Assembly: GCA_027080605.1 (NCBI GenBank)
Contig: JALWRO010000338.1
Coordinates: 1-10,566 of the forward strand
Direction of reading: 5' to 3'
Source: Campylobacterales bacterium
GTDB taxonomy: Bacteria; Campylobacterota; Campylobacteria; Campylobacterales; QNZT01
Length of the DNA: 10,566 nt
Made by a program: the position numbers and the translations under genes. The notes under the pieces are model-generated. The model was not told where the DNA came from, did no database searches, and worked only from the letters and a program-made list of their open reading frames with translations. Of the stretch, positions 8,601-10,566 are shown one piece after another (position 1 is the first letter of the stretch; the number at the start of each line of letters is the position of its first letter).

Positions 8601-10393
8601 TCTCCGATAGTGATATTGCCAAAGCTGAATGTACCGCTTGCATCGGTGGTAACAGGAGAGAGGTCGTTACCGGCATTGTCTTTTGCCGGTGTAGGTGTAG
8701 TGCCGTCATTTTCCCAGAGTGTTACAACCGCGCCGGAAAGCGGGTTGTTGTGATCGTCGGTGACTCTTCCGGAGATCGTTCCTGTCGGAAGGGTATCGAC
8801 AAAATTATTATCGTTATAAGCGGTGTCTGCCGCGACAGAGAGGGTGATTTTGTCGTCGTTGGCACCCTCTGTATCGCTGACGGAATTGTATCCGGCAGGG
8901 TTGGTTTCATGAATAACAACGGTACCGGTCGGTACATCGCTGAAACGGTAGGTTCCGTCGGCATCTGTCTGTACGGTCATATCGTTTCCGTCGATATCTG
9001 TCAGCGCTGTTCCTGTGCCGTCGGTAAGGAAAACGGTAACACCGGCGATGCCGCTTCCGTCGGGAGTGGTGACTTTGCCGCTGATCGTACCCGCACCGGT
9101 GAGTGTTACGGCATAATCTTCCACTTCGCCTTTTTCGTCGCTGTCAGCAGAAGCGGAGAGACCGCTTGCCGCACTGTAACGGAACCTTGCAAACACTTTT
9201 CCGTTTCTGGCGTTGGCAGGTACGGTAATAGTTTTGGTTGTCATGGTAATACCGCTGCTTGCGGAAGTACTGCTCTCACCGTTGTTGGTAATCGTTTCGT
9301 CGGAGATAACATGCTCACCCGCATCGTCAAAATCACCGTCTCTGTTCCAGTCAAACCAGCCGTTGAGATACCCGCTGCCGTACGTGGTGATCTGCAGCGT
9401 GACACTGTCCCCGTCGGCAAAGCTTTGTCCCTGAAGCGTGCTGCCGTTTACCTTGACCGCATCTTCATCATTTTCGGCGTGTGTATCGTCCCACGCGGCA
9501 TCGTTACTTGCATGGTAACTGCTTTCGGTATCCGCCGGAAGTCCGTTTCCGAGTATCACGGTACCGTCGAGTTTTGCTCCCGCACCTCCATAGGAAGCCG
9601 GTGCGTCACCGTACTCTTTTTGTCCGGTAAAGAGCGCCGAAAAATCTTCGATTTGGAATGAGAGCTGGATGAGTCGGTTTAAACCGATATTTTCCGAATC
9701 GGTCGGTCGGTCGCCGTAAGCATTATCGTTTTGTACCCGGACTCTGATCTGTGAGACCTCATTTGCCGCCGAACCGTTGACCCAGATGGAACTGGCACGG
9801 CATGTTGGATCGGGATTGCTTTGGGTATCGTCACAGTTCCCGCCGTCCCAGCCGATCATTTTGACATTATAGTTACCGCTGTAGGTTCCTTCGGCGTAAT
9901 TGACTCGACTGTTACCGGAGATGTAGGTACCGTCCGGCGCGTCGATATAGACATCGTCCGTATCGATATCCCGGTTGTAGTTGGTATCGAGGTCAAATGC
10001 CGTAATCATCAGCCTGTCCACTTTGACAGGGGTTGTCGTACCGTGTTCAACGAGCGTGATTTTATAGGACTCATGCGCTTCGTTTTCCGCAGCATCGGTA
10101 TCGCGCAGTCTGGTGGCAAGCGTGCCGTCTTTGACAAAGACACACTCTCCCCCGGTGTAGTCGTTGTCCGCATCTTCGACTTCGACATAGAGATCGATCG
10201 GTGTGCCGTTGTAAGTGGTGGATGTACCGAAACGATACTTCGCACCGCTTTGACAATCCGTTCCGCTGACCACCGTACGTGTTCCGTCAAGCTGAAGACT
10301 CACAGCATGTACGGAAAGCGGGATAAACATGAAAAACAAAAAGCTCAAAAGTCGGGAAAAGAAGCTCTTGCCTGGAGGTCGATAATCTTGCAT
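5681..10393 (-). CDS. Multidomain envelope protein: GEVED, SdrD-B-like repeats, DUF11 and C-terminal OmpA domain
   Basis: This is a 1570-aa exported protein and the first gene of the operon. Residues 1-30 form a signal peptide (SFLFFMFIPLSVHA). Residues 31-258 are an unrecognised beta-rich domain with four cysteines (C47, C84, C187, C198). Residues 259-432 form a GEVED domain: YGDAPASYGGAGA, the D-rich loop DWNRDGDFDDAGEH, and KGEVEDYAV. Residues 435-1169 are seven SdrD-B/CNA-B-like repeats of about 100-116 aa. Residues 1170-1300 are DUF11-like (ENIDDTYTYANLTVEDTLPAGF). Residues 1308-1410 are an eighth SdrD-B-like domain (FEDINANGIQDQGEKGIPGV; GRYHLADVES), followed by a linker. Residues about 1435-1535 are OmpA-like, with D1481 and R1496 fifteen residues apart, the spacing of the peptidoglycan-diaminopimelate contacts in OmpA. 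The domain lacks a terminal NRRV motif and ends in a Lys/Cys-rich tail. RBS AAAGGG (10399-10404) is 5 nt upstream of the ATG. Likely a long rod-like protein anchored to the cell wall that works with the barrel protein encoded next; its ligand is unknown. Confidence 0.85.
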   Translation of the reverse strand: MQDYRPPGKSFFSRLLSFLFFMFIPLSVHAVSLQLDGTRTVVSGTDCQSGAKYRFGTSTTYNGTPIDLYVEVEDADNDYTGGECVFVKDGTLATRLRDTDAAENEAHESYKITLVEHGTTTPVKVDRLMITAFDLDTNYNRDIDTDDVYIDAPDGTYISGNSRVNYAEGTYSGNYNVKMIGWDGGNCDDTQSNPDPTCRASSIWVNGSAANEVSQIRVRVQNDNAYGDRPTDSENIGLNRLIQLSFQIEDFSALFTGQKEYGDAPASYGGAGAKLDGTVILGNGLPADTESSYHASNDAAWDDTHAENDEDAVKVNGSTLQGQSFADGDSVTLQITTYGSGYLNGWFDWNRDGDFDDAGEHVISDETITNNGESSTSASSGITMTTKTITVPANARNGKVFARFRYSAASGLSASADSDEKGEVEDYAVTLTGAGTISGKVTTPDGSGIAGVTVFLTDGTGTALTDIDGNDMTVQTDADGTYRFSDVPTGTVVIHETNPAGYNSVSDTEGANDDKITLSVAADTAYNDNNFVDTLPTGTISGRVTDDHNNPLSGAVVTLWENDGTTPTPAKDNAGNDLSPVTTDASGTFSFGNITIGDYMLKEQNPSGYVSTDDTAGDDETQNSSKTDDTIPVQTTATAADDTDNRFIDRLAKGEVSGKVTTPKNRPIPSVTLSIVDASGNIVHDTDGANLTTQTDSNGNYTFHKVPLGSYTILENDLPHYSSVSDTDGANDNQIHFSMTHDAESIPGNNFVDSIAGIAGMVEDSNGNPLAGAIIRLVKSDYTRAQDVSGNLVADINTTANGTFLFENLAAGDYFLLEIDPAGYFSVNDTAGDDEEPSNVDDDNKINVHLVTGELDEDNVFTDRSLSQISGFVFADTTGDAHGDTPISGVSIALNSCQSGGYHASAVTEGDGSYRFTELQPGCYVITETDKEGYISLHDTDTDNDNNITVTLGENSLDNQNFTDQPSLQISGTVRADMNFDNTTDKGLEGVIISLLDSNGTLLQTVKTAAYGIYRFSGIAPGHYTVKETDPKGFVSIGDRDGENDNRISFTLAETDLTHLDFKDQKRITVSGTIKVDTDGDKRVDTVLPGAELVLLDENGNIIQTTTTDSNGGYSFSGLKPGESYTVEIKEKPGYEPLGDADGNNDQKITIDIPLNDLGDITGQDFEEMATAPQYILLTKSAGKKETHIGAFVPYTITVENIDDTYTYANLTVEDTLPAGFIYEKGSARIHYANATQKLQTTGNKKVLFGAFVLKPHESATITYLLKVSVSVAAGRHTNTAVAVQNGEVVSNRGSADVIVTSDTFADNAVVVGKVFEDINANGIQDQGEKGIPGVRIATATGMLIETDAFGRYHLADVESGGFGGRGKNIILKIDPATLPEGARFTTENPRVYRITAGQLNTINFGVQLPKQKAFSREVEQVKTKTVKVYQPVTKQVKLGAIYFDSDQSCIRPDQVKSLRKIARKLRKLDGGKIVIEGNTDARAPVWYNKKLAYKRAQSVYRELKHCLGDKEIGKVEVTYFDCDREVKFDPKYDWWGKPNIPRTKKECTQFGLTKKECAKALKRKEGGAS
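5690..5695 (-). promoter_or_regulatory. Strong Shine-Dalgarno for the barrel gene inside the upstream gene
   Basis: On the minus strand GGAGGT lies 5 nt before the ATG at 5684, embedded in the last codons of the upstream gene (its Gly-Gly-Ala end). Together with the ATGA stop/start overlap at 5681-5684 this indicates translational coupling with strong independent initiation. Confidence 0.8.
5721..5764 (-). repeat. 14-bp direct repeat coding a duplicated TKKEC motif
   Basis: CACTCTTTTTTGGT (plus strand) occurs exactly twice, at 5721-5734 and 5751-5764, a period of 30 bp or ten codons. In the protein it gives TKKEC twice (residues 1544-1548 and 1554-1558) in the basic tail after the OmpA domain. 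It looks like a small in-frame tandem duplication. Confidence 0.8.
5789..6091 (-). other. OmpA-like peptidoglycan-binding domain lacking its canonical end
   Basis: Residues about 1435-1535 of the 1570-aa protein contain KLGAIYFDSDQSCIRPDQ (first strand), IVIEGNTDARAPVWYNKKL and YKRAQSVYRELKHCLG. These correspond to the F-x-x-x-x, G-x-T-D and N-x-x-L-x-x-x-RA-x-x-V blocks of OmpA_C. D1481 and R1496 are in place to bind peptidoglycan. After the strand KVEVTYFDCDREV the sequence diverges (PKYDWWGKPN) and no NRRV motif follows. Five cysteines (1450, 1507, 1523, 1548, 1558) are unusual for this family. Confidence 0.8.
6887..9091 (-). repeat. Seven tandem SdrD-B-like protein repeats
   Basis: Repeats begin at residues 435, 538, 654, 756, 867, 968 and 1068, each with a form of x-I-S-G-x-V, then G-V/A-x-V/I-x-L. 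Each continues with T-D-x-x-G-x-Y-x-F, x-G-x-Y-x-x-x-E and a G-Y/F-x-S-x-x-D-T/R motif. An Asp/Asn-rich loop closes each unit (for example DTEGANDDKI, DTDGANDNQI, DTDTDNDNNI, DRDGENDNRI, DADGNNDQKI). Repeats 2 and 4 carry a longer DTAGDDE version. SdrD B domains are known calcium-binding rigid modules, so Ca2+-stiffened rod formation is a reasonable inference. The repeats are diverged at DNA level, so they are old rather than recently amplified. Confidence 0.85.
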
Positions 10394-10398
10394 AAAAA

Positions 10399-10404
10399 CC
10401 CTTT
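10399..10404 (-). promoter_or_regulatory. Ribosome binding site of the envelope operon
   Basis: On the minus strand AAAGGG is followed by TTTTT (5 nt) and the ATG at 10393. This spacing supports that start, and the encoded N-terminus is a good signal peptide. Confidence 0.6.
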
Positions 10405-10500
10405 AAAAGTAAAAATATTGTCTTTAGTATCGGATGTTTTGGAAAAAGATTTAAGAGAAAACCGGTTTTTTATGAGACTATTTGTATTTTTATTAGTTAC

Positions 10501-10543
10501 GGTTACATTTTGTCCTATTTGCGAATAAAGACAAAATGTTACC
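10501..10543. repeat. 43-bp imperfect dyad in the operon leader
   Basis: GGTTACATTTTGTC (10501-10514) and GACAAAATGTTACC (10530-10543) are inverted copies with a single mismatch. They are separated by 15 nt, which itself contains TATT...AATA near the centre. No T-tract follows the stem on either strand, so it does not look like an intrinsic terminator. It lies about 110 bp upstream of the operon's first start codon. It could be an operator for a dimeric regulator, a 5' leader hairpin, or the relic of a mobile element end. Confidence 0.6.
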
Positions 10544-10556
10544 AAAATACACATAC

Positions 10557-10562
10557 AGTATA
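10557..10562 (-). promoter_or_regulatory. Possible -10 element for the envelope operon
   Basis: TATACT is read on the minus strand at the window edge, 14 nt upstream of the dyad. If used, the dyad would lie in the start of a leader of about 155 nt. A weaker alternative is GATACT at 10426-10431, with TTAAAT 17 bp upstream. The DNA upstream is outside the window, so neither can be judged well. Confidence 0.25.
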
Positions 10563-10566
10563 GATA

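Noticed and set aside
8282..9661. 459-codon open frame antisense to the repeat region
   Set aside because: Mirrors the Gly/Asp/Thr-rich repeats of the real gene; its Cys/Gly/Ile/Val-rich composition is an artefact of reading them backwards.
10458..10469. AAAACCGGTTTT, a perfect 12-bp palindrome in the operon leader
   Set aside because: Short, with a low-complexity AT part and no second copy; could arise by chance.
10501..10543. Intrinsic terminator of a gene to the right
   Set aside because: No T-run after the stem on either strand, and no coding sequence running into it is visible.

Overview
The window holds three large genes. A class II (adenosylcobalamin-dependent) ribonucleotide reductase lies on the plus strand, at 142-2106. 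Facing it on the minus strand is a two-gene cell-envelope operon: a 1570-residue multidomain protein (5681-10393), then an 1181-residue outer-membrane beta-barrel protein (2139-5684). About 97% of the window is coding. The coding part is roughly 50% GC; the two flanks (1-141 and 10394-10566) are strongly AT-rich and hold the likely promoters.

Both envelope proteins carry Sec signal peptides. One has an OmpA-type peptidoglycan-binding domain and the other a C-terminal aromatic barrel signature, so the host is a diderm (Gram-negative) bacterium. AT-rich TATAAT promoters without a clear -35 box, AAAGG-type ribosome binding sites and the general gene style would fit a free-living Campylobacterota (Sulfurovum or Sulfurimonas relatives) or another marine proteobacterium. 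This assignment is tentative, because no rRNA or taxonomic marker is present.

Layout: 1-141, nrdJ leader with two copies of ATGTATAATA. 142-2106, nrdJ. 2107-2138, a 32-nt convergent gap containing a hairpin. 2139-5684, barrel gene (minus). 5681-10393, upstream operon gene (minus): signal peptide, unrecognised N-terminal domain, GEVED domain, seven SdrD-B-like repeats, a DUF11 domain, an eighth SdrD-B-like domain and an OmpA domain. 10394-10566, operon leader with a 43-bp imperfect dyad.

The two minus-strand genes overlap by ATGA and the second has a very strong Shine-Dalgarno, so they should be made together as partners. The most interesting feature is at their junction. The first protein's OmpA domain lacks the canonical C-terminal NRRV element. 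The second protein, immediately after its own signal peptide, begins with a stretch that looks like exactly that missing element (GECDPIAEN...NRRVDV). The only cysteine of the second protein lies in this stretch. This suggests an OmpA domain split between, and perhaps rebuilt by, two coupled envelope proteins.
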